NCBI RefSeq assembly: GCF_002752635.1
Contig: NZ_AYTW01000013.1
Span: 1 to 64,000, forward strand
Origin: Mesotoga sp. Brook.08.105.5.1
GTDB taxonomy: Bacteria; Thermotogota; Thermotogae; Petrotogales; Kosmotogaceae
DNA length: 64,000 bases
Reading direction: 5' to 3'
Positions 7,873-16,032 of this stretch are shown piece by piece. Position numbers and translations under genes: made by a program. How positions within the stretch are numbered: position 1 is the first letter of the stretch; each line of letters starts with the position of its first letter. The notes under the pieces were generated by a model. That model worked only from the letters and a program-made list of their open reading frames with translations, made no database searches and was not told where the DNA came from.

Positions 7873-8651
7873 GGTTATGCATAATAGGACATCCAATTTC
7901 GCACAGCATGTCGCCAAGCATATACGGCCGTTTTTTCGAGGCCATGAACATCGATGCAACCTACGAAGCAGTTGACATCGACCCCAATGAGTTTTCCACG
8001 AAGATAGTCTCGATCATTCAGGACTTCGATGGTTTCAACGTCACGATTCCCTTCAAAGAGAGAATTGTTCCGCACATAGTCAGTCAAGTAGAACCTCCGC
8101 TCCTTGCAGTGAACTGCATCTTCCAAGGAAGGGGGTACAACACCGACTGGATTGGTTTTGGAAAGCCTTTGCAAAGAAGACCGATAGAGGAGCCGGTAAT
8201 GATTATCGGAGCCGGGGGAGCGGCGAGAGCCGTGGTTTTCTATTTGAAAAGGGCAGGCGTGAAGAACATACAAATAGTCAATAGAACACTTTCGAGAGCC
8301 GAGAAAATCAAAGAAGAGTTCGAAGTATCCGGGAATCTGGAAGTCAACGTCTTTCCCTTGGAATCAATAAGAGAAGTTGCAGCAAAGAGCAAGAGCATAG
8401 TAAATGCCTCTTCTCTGGGAATAAATGGAGAGGATACTGGGATCACTGCTGAAGAGCTTTCCGGTAAGAGCCTCGTATACGATCTCATCTACTGGAAGAC
8501 GCCCTTGATCGAGTCTTCCCGCCGCTGTGAAGTGAAAACTGTTCTTGACGGAAGGCACATGTTGCTTCATCAGGCAATGGAGAACCTCAGAATTTGGGGA
8601 GTGCCTTCAGGCGAAAGTTTCGAAAAAACGTTTTGGGAAGTGATGAAGTGA
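7869..8651 (+). CDS. aroE: Shikimate dehydrogenase (NADP)
   Basis: This enzyme reduces 3-dehydroshikimate to shikimate. The 260-residue product shows the substrate motif IIGHPISHSMSPSIY, the FNVTIPFKE segment with the catalytic Lys, NTDWIGF, the dinucleotide loop IIGAGGAARAVVFYL followed by the NRT motif (NADP preference), and a final DGRHMLLHQAMENLRIW block. The start codon overlaps the aroA stop by four bases (ATGA). At 260 residues it is slightly short because the linker near residue 85 is compact, but no key motif is missing. Confidence 0.95.
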   Translation: MRLCIIGHPISHSMSPSIYGRFFEAMNIDATYEAVDIDPNEFSTKIVSIIQDFDGFNVTIPFKERIVPHIVSQVEPPLLAVNCIFQGRGYNTDWIGFGKPLQRRPIEEPVMIIGAGGAARAVVFYLKRAGVKNIQIVNRTLSRAEKIKEEFEVSGNLEVNVFPLESIREVAAKSKSIVNASSLGINGEDTGITAEELSGKSLVYDLIYWKTPLIESSRRCEVKTVLDGRHMLLHQAMENLRIWGVPSGESFEKTFWEVMK

Positions 8652-9775
8652 AGTTCACAGTTGTCGGAGACTCTCATGGTAGCGGGGTTTTTGGACTCAT
8701 TGAAGAACTGCCCTCAGGTGTTTCTCTTTCGATCGAAAGGATAAACCAACAACTCCTCCGCAGACAGAAGGGCTACGGCCGGGGGGAAAGGATGGAACTT
8801 GAGCAGGATAAAGCAGTAGTTAGGTCTGGTCTGTGGAGGGGAGTTACGACTGGAGCCCCGCTCTTAATAGAGATCCCTAATAAGGTTTCCAGTGCAGAGA
8901 AGAGTGTGAGAAGCATCCCGAGACCCGGCCATTCAGATTATGCTGCCTGGACAAGATACAAACTGAATGATCTCGCGGTTTATGCAGAGAGAAGCAGTGC
9001 AAGATGGACTGCAGCTGCAACGGCTGTTGGATCGGTTGCATCGCAGATTCTTCATGAACTGGGCATCGCTTTGTGCAGTTCAGTAATAGCTATCGGAAAT
9101 GTAAGTTGCGGACTGCCCTCAGAGACCGGCTGGATTTCAAATAGAGATGCGTCTCCGGTGTTCTGCCACGACAAGGAAGCTTCTCAAAAAATGGTCGAAG
9201 AAATAGAGGATTCAATCAAAGCGGGAGATACGCTCGGCGGGAGATTTGTGGTTATCGCCGATGGAGTTCCGACGGGAACCGGAGGATACGGGACTCTCTT
9301 TGAAAGGCTTGATTCGAGGATCGGCGAGTACTTTATGGCGATTCCTTCTGTCAAAGGAGTCTTCATTGGAAATCCGGACGTGCGACTTAGGGGTAGTGCG
9401 TATCACGACAAACTGTTCGTTGAGAACGGCATGATCGTGAGAAAGTCAAACAATGCCGGTGGTATTGAGGGTGGAATATCGAATGGCGAGCAGATCGTTG
9501 TTGAGGCAAGCGTAAAGCCGATTCCTTCGTTGAGAAAGGGAATCTCTTCTGTTGACCTGAGCAAAATGAATGAAACGGCAGCTCCTTATGTGCGCGCCGA
9601 TACGACGGCAGTTCCAGCGGCTTCGGTAGTAGGCGAGTCGATGCTTGCGCTCTTGTTGCTTGAAGCGATTCTTGAGAGGTTTGGAAACGGGGATTTTCGC
9701 TCGATAAAAAGGAGGGTGACGGATGAGAGTCTTCCTTATTGGAATGATGGGCTCGGGGAAAAGCACTATAGGTAG
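8648..9775 (+). CDS. aroC: Chorismate synthase
   Basis: This enzyme converts EPSP to chorismate using reduced FMN. The GTG at 8648 overlaps the aroE stop (GTGA) and begins with the family start KFTVVGDSHGSGVFGLIEELP. The open frame upstream to 8594 lies inside aroE and is not used. Visible signatures include RRQKGYGRGERMELEQD, RPGHSDYAAW, ERSSARWTAAATAVG, GGIEGGISNGE and VRADTTAVPAASVVGE. The 375-residue product ends at 9775, 53 bases inside the next gene, so the two reading frames overlap substantially. Such an overlap implies tight translational coupling. Confidence 0.96.
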   Translation: MKFTVVGDSHGSGVFGLIEELPSGVSLSIERINQQLLRRQKGYGRGERMELEQDKAVVRSGLWRGVTTGAPLLIEIPNKVSSAEKSVRSIPRPGHSDYAAWTRYKLNDLAVYAERSSARWTAAATAVGSVASQILHELGIALCSSVIAIGNVSCGLPSETGWISNRDASPVFCHDKEASQKMVEEIEDSIKAGDTLGGRFVVIADGVPTGTGGYGTLFERLDSRIGEYFMAIPSVKGVFIGNPDVRLRGSAYHDKLFVENGMIVRKSNNAGGIEGGISNGEQIVVEASVKPIPSLRKGISSVDLSKMNETAAPYVRADTTAVPAASVVGESMLALLLLEAILERFGNGDFRSIKRRVTDESLPYWNDGLGEKHYR

Positions 9776-11210
9776 AATTCTATCTTCAGTTCTAGACAAG
9801 GAATTCATAGATATGGATTTAGAGATAGAGAAAGCTAAAGGAACTAGCATAAGTGAGATTTTCGAGAAAGAAGGCGAGGAAGAATTCAGAAGACTGGAAA
9901 AGGACCTTCTGAAGAAACTAGTCCACAGGGACGAGATTGTGGTATCGACTGGAGGAGGTATCATACTGGACAAGGAAAACCGCCAGATTTTGAAGGGAGA
10001 GAATGCCGTCTATCTTAGGCTTCCTCCGGCCGATCTTTACAGGAGAGTCACTGTCAAGGGACGACCGCTGCTCAAGGAAGGTAAGGAGAGTATCTTCAGG
10101 ATTTGGGAAGAGCGAAGGGAGCTATACGAGCAGTTTCCGTCTGTTGAAACTTCCAGCCAGTCCCAGTGGGAAACCGTTGCCGCGATATCCATGAAGATAG
10201 CTTCCGGAGAAAGCAGAGTGCTCAATAGCAGCTCACATCCAGTGTCCATATCACCTGGAGGATTCAAGTCAATAGGTAGAATGCCGAACGCGGTGGTGTC
10301 TAGAAGAGTTGAAAGGATCTTTTCCGAGTGGATCCCTTCTTCGGCTCTATCCATTGACGACGGTGAAGAAGCAAAGGGATTTCACACTCTCTTTCAAGTC
10401 TATGAGTACCTCATGGATAGAGGGCTTTCGAGAAGCGATGTCTTGGTTGGCGCGGGGGGAGGAACGGTGACGGATCTAGTCGGATTCGCTTCCTCCACAT
10501 TCAAACGCGGTGTCCCCTTAATTCAGTATCCGACGACTCTGCTTGCACAAGTAGATGCTTCTATTGGCGGGAAGAATGGTCTGAACTTCAAAGGGTGCAA
10601 GAACGTCGTCGGGAACTTCTACATGCCTTCTGAAACAATAATCGATCCGGTTGTAACGCTTTCGATGGACGAGGGACGGTTCGAAGAGGGCCTCGTTGAG
10701 GCCTTCAAGATATTCCTAATAACCGGTCAGTACTATGAGAAGTTCAAGAAGTTGTGCGGTAAATTGAAGGAAAGAAATCTTGCCGCACTGAGTGAGATGC
10801 TGGAAGAAGCGGTGAAGCAAAAGGATAGGATAGTCTCGATGGACATTCGTGAAACAGGACTAAGGAAGGTCCTGAATCTTGGTCACACGCTAGGACATCT
10901 CTACGAACCATTATCGAGAGTCTCACACGGTATGGCCGTGGCCTGGGGGCTGGAACGGGAGATGCATTATTTCGCGGGTCTGGGTGTTATAGATGAACAG
11001 TTGTACAGAGATGTCTCGGATACGCTTTCAGAGATCGTTGGCCTCGATTTTCCGCAACTGCCTGTCGAGGAGGCTCTTAGACTGCTTAGAAACGACAAGA
11101 AAGCAGTTGACTCTGAGAGTGCGGAGATAGAGATTCCTGTGGTCAAGAGACCCGGGGAGTTCGAGTTCTTGAAAGTAAGACTTGATGATTTGCTGGCGGT
11201 GGTTGTATGA
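9723..11210 (+). CDS. aroKB: Bifunctional shikimate kinase / 3-dehydroquinate synthase
   Basis: Two enzymes are fused in 495 residues. Residues about 1-160 are shikimate kinase: P-loop GMMGSGKSTIG, DMDLEIEK, VVSTGGGI and the lid GRPLL. Residues about 175-495 are 3-dehydroquinate synthase: VGAGGGTVTDLVGFASSTFKRG, PTTLLAQVDASIGGK, KNVVGNFYMP, EGLVEAFKI and NLGHTLGH with metal-binding residues. The same fusion is known from Thermotoga and is a strong lineage hint. The start lies behind AAGGAGGGTG inside the end of aroC. The enzymes catalyse non-consecutive pathway steps, so the fusion probably reflects stoichiometry more than channelling. Confidence 0.97.
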   Translation: MRVFLIGMMGSGKSTIGRILSSVLDKEFIDMDLEIEKAKGTSISEIFEKEGEEEFRRLEKDLLKKLVHRDEIVVSTGGGIILDKENRQILKGENAVYLRLPPADLYRRVTVKGRPLLKEGKESIFRIWEERRELYEQFPSVETSSQSQWETVAAISMKIASGESRVLNSSSHPVSISPGGFKSIGRMPNAVVSRRVERIFSEWIPSSALSIDDGEEAKGFHTLFQVYEYLMDRGLSRSDVLVGAGGGTVTDLVGFASSTFKRGVPLIQYPTTLLAQVDASIGGKNGLNFKGCKNVVGNFYMPSETIIDPVVTLSMDEGRFEEGLVEAFKIFLITGQYYEKFKKLCGKLKERNLAALSEMLEEAVKQKDRIVSMDIRETGLRKVLNLGHTLGHLYEPLSRVSHGMAVAWGLEREMHYFAGLGVIDEQLYRDVSDTLSEIVGLDFPQLPVEEALRLLRNDKKAVDSESAEIEIPVVKRPGEFEFLKVRLDDLLAVVV

Positions 11211-11659
11211 AGATACTCGTATTAAATGGACCCAATCTTAATATGCTCGGCTCGAGGGAGAAGAGTATCTATGGGGGTTTCACCTACGACGAACTGCGCG
11301 AGGCAATAGAAAGGAAGTGCCTAGAGAAAGGGGCGGTGGCCGATCTCTTCCAGTCTAACCACGAAGGAGATCTAGTCGATAGAATCCAGCGTATAGACTA
11401 TGATGCAGTCGTAATAAATGCAGGTGCTCTAACTCATTACAGCTACTCGCTTAGAGATGCTCTTGAGCTTTTCAAGGGTCTAAAGATCGAAGTGCATATT
11501 TCAAACATCTTCGCTAGAGAAAAGTTCAGAAGCCGCTCAGTGATTTCCCCCGTATGCAAAGGCACAATCGCGGGATTTGGACTGCAGGGATACCTGCTGG
11601 CCATAGAATATGCGGTTTCAAATCTACACTCGTCGGCGGATTGGGAGGCGGTTGAATGA
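11207..11659 (+). CDS. aroQ: 3-dehydroquinate dehydratase, type II
   Basis: This enzyme dehydrates 3-dehydroquinate to 3-dehydroshikimate by the anti-elimination mechanism of the dodecameric type II enzymes. The 150-residue length is typical. It shows LNGPNLNMLGSREKSIYG (catalytic Tyr), FQSNHEGDLVDRI, VINAGALTHYSYSLRDAL (active-site Asn), VEVHISN-type segment EVHISNIFAREKFR, and SVISPVCKGTIAGFGLQGY. Its ATG overlaps the aroKB stop by four bases. Confidence 0.96.
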   Translation: MKILVLNGPNLNMLGSREKSIYGGFTYDELREAIERKCLEKGAVADLFQSNHEGDLVDRIQRIDYDAVVINAGALTHYSYSLRDALELFKGLKIEVHISNIFAREKFRSRSVISPVCKGTIAGFGLQGYLLAIEYAVSNLHSSADWEAVE

Positions 11660-12015
11660 AGGCTATTAGGGGTGCAACATCTATAGAGTCAGATAATCCC
11701 GAAGAAATCGGAAGTTGTGTTATAGAACTAATGGAGGAGATTTTCGGAAGGAACGAGATCGGTGAACTGCACTCCGTGATATTTACCGTTACAAGCGATA
11801 TAACTTCGTACAATCCGGCAACTGCCTTCAGGAAGGCATTTAACCAGAGTGATGTCGCGTTGCTGTGCCTCTATGAAGCCTCTTTTGAGAACTCGTGTGG
11901 TGGGATAATCAGGGTGCTGATTCACTGCGAGTCAAAGACTAAGAATTTCGTTTATTTGCGACGGGCGAAGAACTTGCGCCCAGATCAGGTGGAGATTGGT
12001 GACTCGAACACATGA
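11656..12015 (+). CDS. aroH: Chorismate mutase, AroH type
   Basis: This enzyme rearranges chorismate to prephenate, committing flux to Phe and Tyr. The 119-residue protein matches the trimeric Bacillus AroH fold. It shows the RGATSIE start with active-site Arg, the conserved glutamate in LCLYEAS, IIRVLIHCE with the catalytic Arg, and the closing VYLRRAKNLRPD block. AroH-type mutases are normally not feedback regulated, consistent with control lying at aroF and at the leader RNA. The start overlaps the aroQ stop (ATGA) and is directly followed by tyrA. Confidence 0.94.
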   Translation: MKAIRGATSIESDNPEEIGSCVIELMEEIFGRNEIGELHSVIFTVTSDITSYNPATAFRKAFNQSDVALLCLYEASFENSCGGIIRVLIHCESKTKNFVYLRRAKNLRPDQVEIGDSNT

Positions 12016-12776
12016 AAATACAGATTATCGGCGCCGGTTCGATTGGGGGTTCGATCGCGATAAGGCTCTCGAAGTGCGGCCACGAAGTTTCGGTTTTTGA
12101 TGAAAGTATAGGCACAACCGAGGCTCTGAAAAGAAAACATCGAGACATTTCGATATCACTCAAAATCTGTGAGAGTGCGGATCTAACAATCTTGGCTGTT
12201 CCCATGAGTTCAGAAGCTCAACTGCTACAATCGGTTGCTTTCGAAGAGACCGTATTAGATGTTGCAAGCGTTATGCAGCCCTTCCAGTTGATCGCCAGAA
12301 AGAGAAAAATCAGGTTCATTAGCGGTCATCCGATGGCTGGTAACGAACACAAAGGTCCGGCCGGTTGGGACGAGTCGATGTTCGACGGCCGCGTCTTTCT
12401 GCTTTCTCCCGCGGAGTTTGCTTCCGCAGAGGATCTGAAAAGTGTTTTAGAGATTATAGGTGATCTGCGTTCGTCTCCGGAATACCTCTCGCCGGAGAGA
12501 CACGATTTAATCGTAAGCAGGGTGAGCCAGGCAGCCTACTTTCTCTCTAGAGCTCTACTTAATCTCGGTAGTGATTTCGAGAAGTACACCGGACCGGGCT
12601 ACGCTTCAACTTCCAGACTGGGAAGACAGAACAGGGATATGGTCATCGACATGGCTAGATTCAACGGAAAGAATATCGCTTCCTCGCTTGAGGAAGCGGA
12701 AATCTATCTGCGCAAGATCAGGGTCGCGATCGAAAATGAAGATCTGAACGAACTTGAAGAACTGATTTCCGAGTGA
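12012..12776 (+). CDS. tyrA: Prephenate dehydrogenase
   Basis: This enzyme oxidatively decarboxylates prephenate to 4-hydroxyphenylpyruvate for tyrosine synthesis. The 254-residue protein has an N-terminal Rossmann motif (IIGAGSIGGSIA), the LDVASVM strand end, the catalytic HPMAGNE motif, and a helical dimerisation domain in the C-terminal half (SPERHDLIVSRVSQAAYF, GPGYASTSRLG). It is shorter than many TyrA proteins and lacks an ACT domain, so it is probably not strongly feedback regulated. It is the last gene of the operon. No prephenate dehydratase (pheA) lies in the window, so Phe synthesis must use a gene elsewhere. Confidence 0.94.
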   Translation: MKIQIIGAGSIGGSIAIRLSKCGHEVSVFDESIGTTEALKRKHRDISISLKICESADLTILAVPMSSEAQLLQSVAFEETVLDVASVMQPFQLIARKRKIRFISGHPMAGNEHKGPAGWDESMFDGRVFLLSPAEFASAEDLKSVLEIIGDLRSSPEYLSPERHDLIVSRVSQAAYFLSRALLNLGSDFEKYTGPGYASTSRLGRQNRDMVIDMARFNGKNIASSLEEAEIYLRKIRVAIENEDLNELEELISE

Positions 12777-12876
12777 CTTATCATATGTTGAATAGAGAAC
12801 TCGACTCTGCCTATCCGCTTGAATTAACCAAGTCTATATCGAAGGGCTTGGAGGAGATCCCTCTGTCGGCATAAAG

Positions 12877-13646
12877 TCACAAATCTCTCGCCAAAAGCAC
12901 AATGTTGTCTATTCCGGAGAGCATAACAACAGATCGAGCTACCGTGCCTAGATTACTGAATCCGTTTTCTACAAAGAAGCTTGTCGTCCCGTTCGGGAAT
13001 GGACTTACTTCACCGGATAATACCTCTACGCGACTGAACCCGAGCTTTCTGCACTCCTCCAGGACAGACTCGATCAATTCCCCGCGATAGTCGTATCGGG
13101 AGTCAGGAGAACTATAGACGCAGGTAATGAAGGCTGTGGACTGGTCCTTTGAGATTGGGTAAGGGGAATTGAGCGAGGGAATAACTTCAACCAGAGCGAC
13201 TAGTTTTCCTTCAGCAAAGGAAACGAAGCCGAAGACGACTCCATTTCTCCTGGAACGCTCGTTCCAGTCGATTTTGTTCTCTGTACCGTAGCCGGTTCCA
13301 TTGGTGCACACAAGACATGCGTGCCTCAAAGACTCTTTCAAAAGGCGTTCTATACCATCGCTTTTCCGGAGGGTTTTCGTTTCGCTTGCTCGAACGGAGC
13401 CGCGATTTTCCGACCCGTCAGTACGTCAACTATGAAACTGGACGAGACCGGCCCCGCAATCTCCAGATCTCCGTGAATAACCGAGAAAGGAAAGAAAATA
13501 CGGATATCGACGCTTTCCTACATTAGATTGCATTCGATGAGGTCAACATCTAGAACCGCCGCGGCCTTTCTAGCTTGCTGCAGTGCTGATGCGTTCCAGG
13601 AGCACTGCTTGCCGAAGTAACAGACTCTAAGTGCTCTGTCGGTCAT
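12877..13646 (-). pseudogene. Broken thioredoxin-like/GNAT fusion gene
   Basis: From ATG at 13646 the minus strand gives a thioredoxin-like N terminus (RVCYFGKQCSWNASALQQA). A TAG stop at 13518-13520 interrupts it. The same frame continues through IRIFFPFSVIHGDLEIAGPVSS. Near 13390 the homologous reading shifts frame into a GNAT domain (GFVSFAEGKLVALVEVIPS, PISKDQSTAFITCVYSSPDSRY, GELIESVLEECRKLGFSRVEV) that ends at 12877. One in-frame stop and one frameshift make the full product impossible. The GNAT part alone (from about 13341) could still be translated, but it lacks a good ribosome binding site. Confidence 0.75.
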
Positions 13647-13657
13647 TGACAACCTCG

Positions 13658-14287
13658 CTATTTCTTCACCAGCGTGTAGACAGTGTTTCCCATTGTCTCA
13701 TCCCTGAGTATGTAGAAGCCGGCGTTTCTTAACCATTGATCGTACCAGCTCTTCAGGGGCTTGAAATTGTATCTTCCTTCTTCATCTAGAAACTCGCCGA
13801 CAACTACAGGGAGTCCGCTTTTCTTAAGAATGTCGTGCCGCTTCTTGGCCTCTTCTTCTTCACTGATTCCCGTTACGATTAGACCCACACCGCTGGTCTT
13901 AACTGACCTGGCGATTCTTAGAAGGGTCTTTGACCATAACTCGGGATGGAGTCTTTGAAGCATCCCAGAAGCGATGAATCCATCAAAGATACCGAGGAAG
14001 TTGAAATCGGAAAGGCTCATATTCATAACCCGGATTCCCATTGACTGCCTGACCGCTTGGTTACAGGAAACCCCCACGACTCTAAGTCTCATATCTCTTA
14101 GGAGAGGCCAAAAATCTGCAGAGCGGCAGCCGAAGTCTGCGACTATGTTCGACTCTTCGAGAAAACCTACCATCCGTAATACGAAATCCTGCAGTTTTCC
14201 TTTGTCTATCTCAATGCCAATAGAAGGTTGCTCTAGCACTCTAGCTCTATGTTGTTCAAGCCAATCTCGTCTTTGCAATCTACTCAC
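13658..14287 (-). CDS. SAM-dependent methyltransferase-like protein
   Basis: The 209-residue product has a class I methyltransferase layout. Motif I is NIVADFGCRSADFWPLL at about residue 50, followed by a VVGVSC strand, DGFIASGMLQRLHPELWSKTLLRIARSVKTSGVGLIVTG (motifs IV-V), and a final strand pair. The canonical GxGxG of motif I is altered to GCRSAD, so activity is not assured. It starts with GTG at 14287; a TTG three codons later is also possible. It lies directly upstream of the broken thioredoxin/GNAT gene with 11 bases between, so they once formed an operon. Confidence 0.65.
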   Translation of the reverse strand: MSRLQRRDWLEQHRARVLEQPSIGIEIDKGKLQDFVLRMVGFLEESNIVADFGCRSADFWPLLRDMRLRVVGVSCNQAVRQSMGIRVMNMSLSDFNFLGIFDGFIASGMLQRLHPELWSKTLLRIARSVKTSGVGLIVTGISEEEEAKKRHDILKKSGLPVVVGEFLDEEGRYNFKPLKSWYDQWLRNAGFYILRDETMGNTVYTLVKK

Positions 14288-14445
14288 CTACTATTAGAGA
14301 TTGTATCGGAGTATGGAGGATAATCAAACAAAAGTCCTGACTCTAGTTGTCAGAAATGGTAATTCATCTTCACTAATTCAGTCTTCGACTCTCCAAATCT
14401 ATAGGCTATTTCTGCTACAAAAGTGAGCGATGCGTCTCTATCGGC

Positions 14446-15147
14446 CTAATAGTAGACTGCTTTTGCTAATTCCTGCGAATTATTGTCTAATGGTAGGAAG
14501 AGAGTCTCTCTCGAATCCTCTCCTTCAACAACCTTTATCACCGCTTCAGAAATTCTAAGCTCTTCATCTCTACAATACTGTGTGTACAGATCAATTGAGT
14601 AGTGGATCTTGTCTGTTTCAAGAAGCCATGCGTGTCCAAGCAATTGATAGTGCTGAATGTTGTACAGATCGTGAGAAATGGCAAATTCTTTGCTCAATGT
14701 CTCTTTGTCGCCATCTCTTAGTCTAACCTGACCGTGATAAGTCTCTTCAGGAAATAGCTCGATCATTGCAGTAAAGACACCGTTCTCAGATTCGAGTTCA
14801 TAAGATCGAACATCTGCATTTTCATCGATCACATTCAGAAATAGCTGACTTCCTTCTGTGAATTCAGAAAAAGTTACAGAGACCTTAAGTACAACTTTTT
14901 CAAGAGAAGTTGTAGGTCTGGTGAAGTGCACCGACTTGGTAATGTCGTCGGATTTCTCGATTTGGTTTCGAATATCGTTAACAACGGAATCAAGAGATGC
15001 AACTCTCGATCTGAGAGTAAAAAGGTCGGTGCGAACTTTCGAAATCTCTTCCAAGAGCTTGTTTGACTTAAAAACGGTTGTTTCGAGATTAACGATTGCA
15101 GCCACCGAAATCAATACAACCAATAACCAAGCGATGCCCCTACTCAT
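14446..15147 (-). CDS. Membrane-anchored coiled-coil protein, function unknown
   Basis: The 233-residue product has one N-terminal membrane helix (GIAWLLVVLISVAAIVNL). It is followed by a predicted coiled coil (about residues 30-70; LLEEISKVRTDLFTLRSRVASLDSVVNDI, heptad-like) and then a beta-rich extracytoplasmic domain. No family is recognised. The ATG at 15147 is preceded by GGAAAGGA. The gene stands alone between a minus-strand methyltransferase and a divergent yggS, with which it shares a roughly 117-base intergenic region. Confidence 0.65.
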   Translation of the reverse strand: MSRGIAWLLVVLISVAAIVNLETTVFKSNKLLEEISKVRTDLFTLRSRVASLDSVVNDIRNQIEKSDDITKSVHFTRPTTSLEKVVLKVSVTFSEFTEGSQLFLNVIDENADVRSYELESENGVFTAMIELFPEETYHGQVRLRDGDKETLSKEFAISHDLYNIQHYQLLGHAWLLETDKIHYSIDLYTQYCRDEELRISEAVIKVVEGEDSRETLFLPLDNNSQELAKAVYY

Positions 15148-15264
15148 AACATCCTTTCCTACTAAGTATTCACCCCGGCAATTTGAATAATATCACGATT
15201 TTCGTCTTTGCTCAAACACAATGGAATTCGATGCAATATAATTTACTAAGAGGGAGGTCTGAAG

Positions 15265-15918
15265 ATGATTGTTGATAACGTGAAAAGACTGAGAAGAGAA
15301 ATACCTGATTATGTGACCATCGTAGCCGCATCGAAAACGAGGACTGCTTCAGAGATTCTAGAGCTTCTGGATAGCGGTTTGAGGGATGTCGGTGAGAACT
15401 ACGTTCAGGAGGCTCAAGAGAAATTCGAGGTGATCGGCAGCAAAGCCAGATGGCACTGTATAGGTCACCTGCAGCGAAACAAAGTCAAGAAGGCCGTTGA
15501 GATATTTGACTTGATCCAGACTGTGGATTCCCTGAAACTGGCCGAGGAAATAGATAAGCGATGCGCTTTCATAAACAGGAGAATGCCGATAATGATAGAA
15601 GTTAACAGCGGCAGGGAGGAAAAAAAGGCCGGGGTCTTTCCCGAGAATGTCTTTGAACTTATTGAATCGATTTCATCCCTCGAGAATATTTCTGTAGTTG
15701 GTCTGATGACTATGGGGCCGTTAACCGATGATCAGGAAGAAATCCGACCTTACTTAAGACTAACTAGAGAGTTGTTTGAAGAGATCTCCATGCATAAGAT
15801 CGAGAGAGTTCAGATGCGTTACCTTTCTATGGGGATGTCCGGCTCATACAAGGTTGCGATTGAGGAAGGATCCAATATGGTGAGACTTGGCACGATAATC
15901 TTCGGCGAAAGACAGTAG
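15265..15918 (+). CDS. YggS-family pyridoxal phosphate homeostasis protein
   Basis: The 217-residue product is a single-domain, alanine-racemase-like TIM barrel of the YggS/PLPBP family, which buffers intracellular PLP and has no known enzymatic reaction. It shows VAASKTRTASEI with the PLP lysine, the family hallmark VGENYVQEAQEKF, WHCIGHLQRNKVKKAV, MIEVNSGREEKKAGV, LMTMGP, LSMGMSGSYKVAIEEGSNMVRLGTIIFG. The ATG at 15265 follows GGGAGG. Many bacteria carry it near cell division genes; here it stands alone. Confidence 0.93.
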   Translation: MIVDNVKRLRREIPDYVTIVAASKTRTASEILELLDSGLRDVGENYVQEAQEKFEVIGSKARWHCIGHLQRNKVKKAVEIFDLIQTVDSLKLAEEIDKRCAFINRRMPIMIEVNSGREEKKAGVFPENVFELIESISSLENISVVGLMTMGPLTDDQEEIRPYLRLTRELFEEISMHKIERVQMRYLSMGMSGSYKVAIEEGSNMVRLGTIIFGERQ

Positions 15919-15938
15919 GACGAGCGCTCCACAAGGGT

Positions 15939-15958
15939 ACCGAGTAAGCATACTCGGT
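15939..15958. terminator. Perfect hairpin downstream of yggS
   Basis: ACCGAGTA / TACTCGGT forms an 8-base perfect stem with loop AGCA, 20 bases past the yggS stop and between it and the convergent tex gene. No true T tract follows on either strand. It may be a weak or factor-assisted bidirectional terminator, or an RNA 3'-end stabiliser. Confidence 0.45.
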
Positions 15959-16032
15959 CGATCTTCGAACAGTTGCTTAGGGTCAAGAGTCCCTATATCG
16001 ATTGAGTTGTGTCCAACGATTTCACGAATTGC

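Noticed and set aside
12784-12873. 29-codon plus-strand frame after tyrA
   Set aside because: Starts ATG shortly after the tyrA stop but has no ribosome binding site or recognisable similarity. It may be a remnant of a lost gene.
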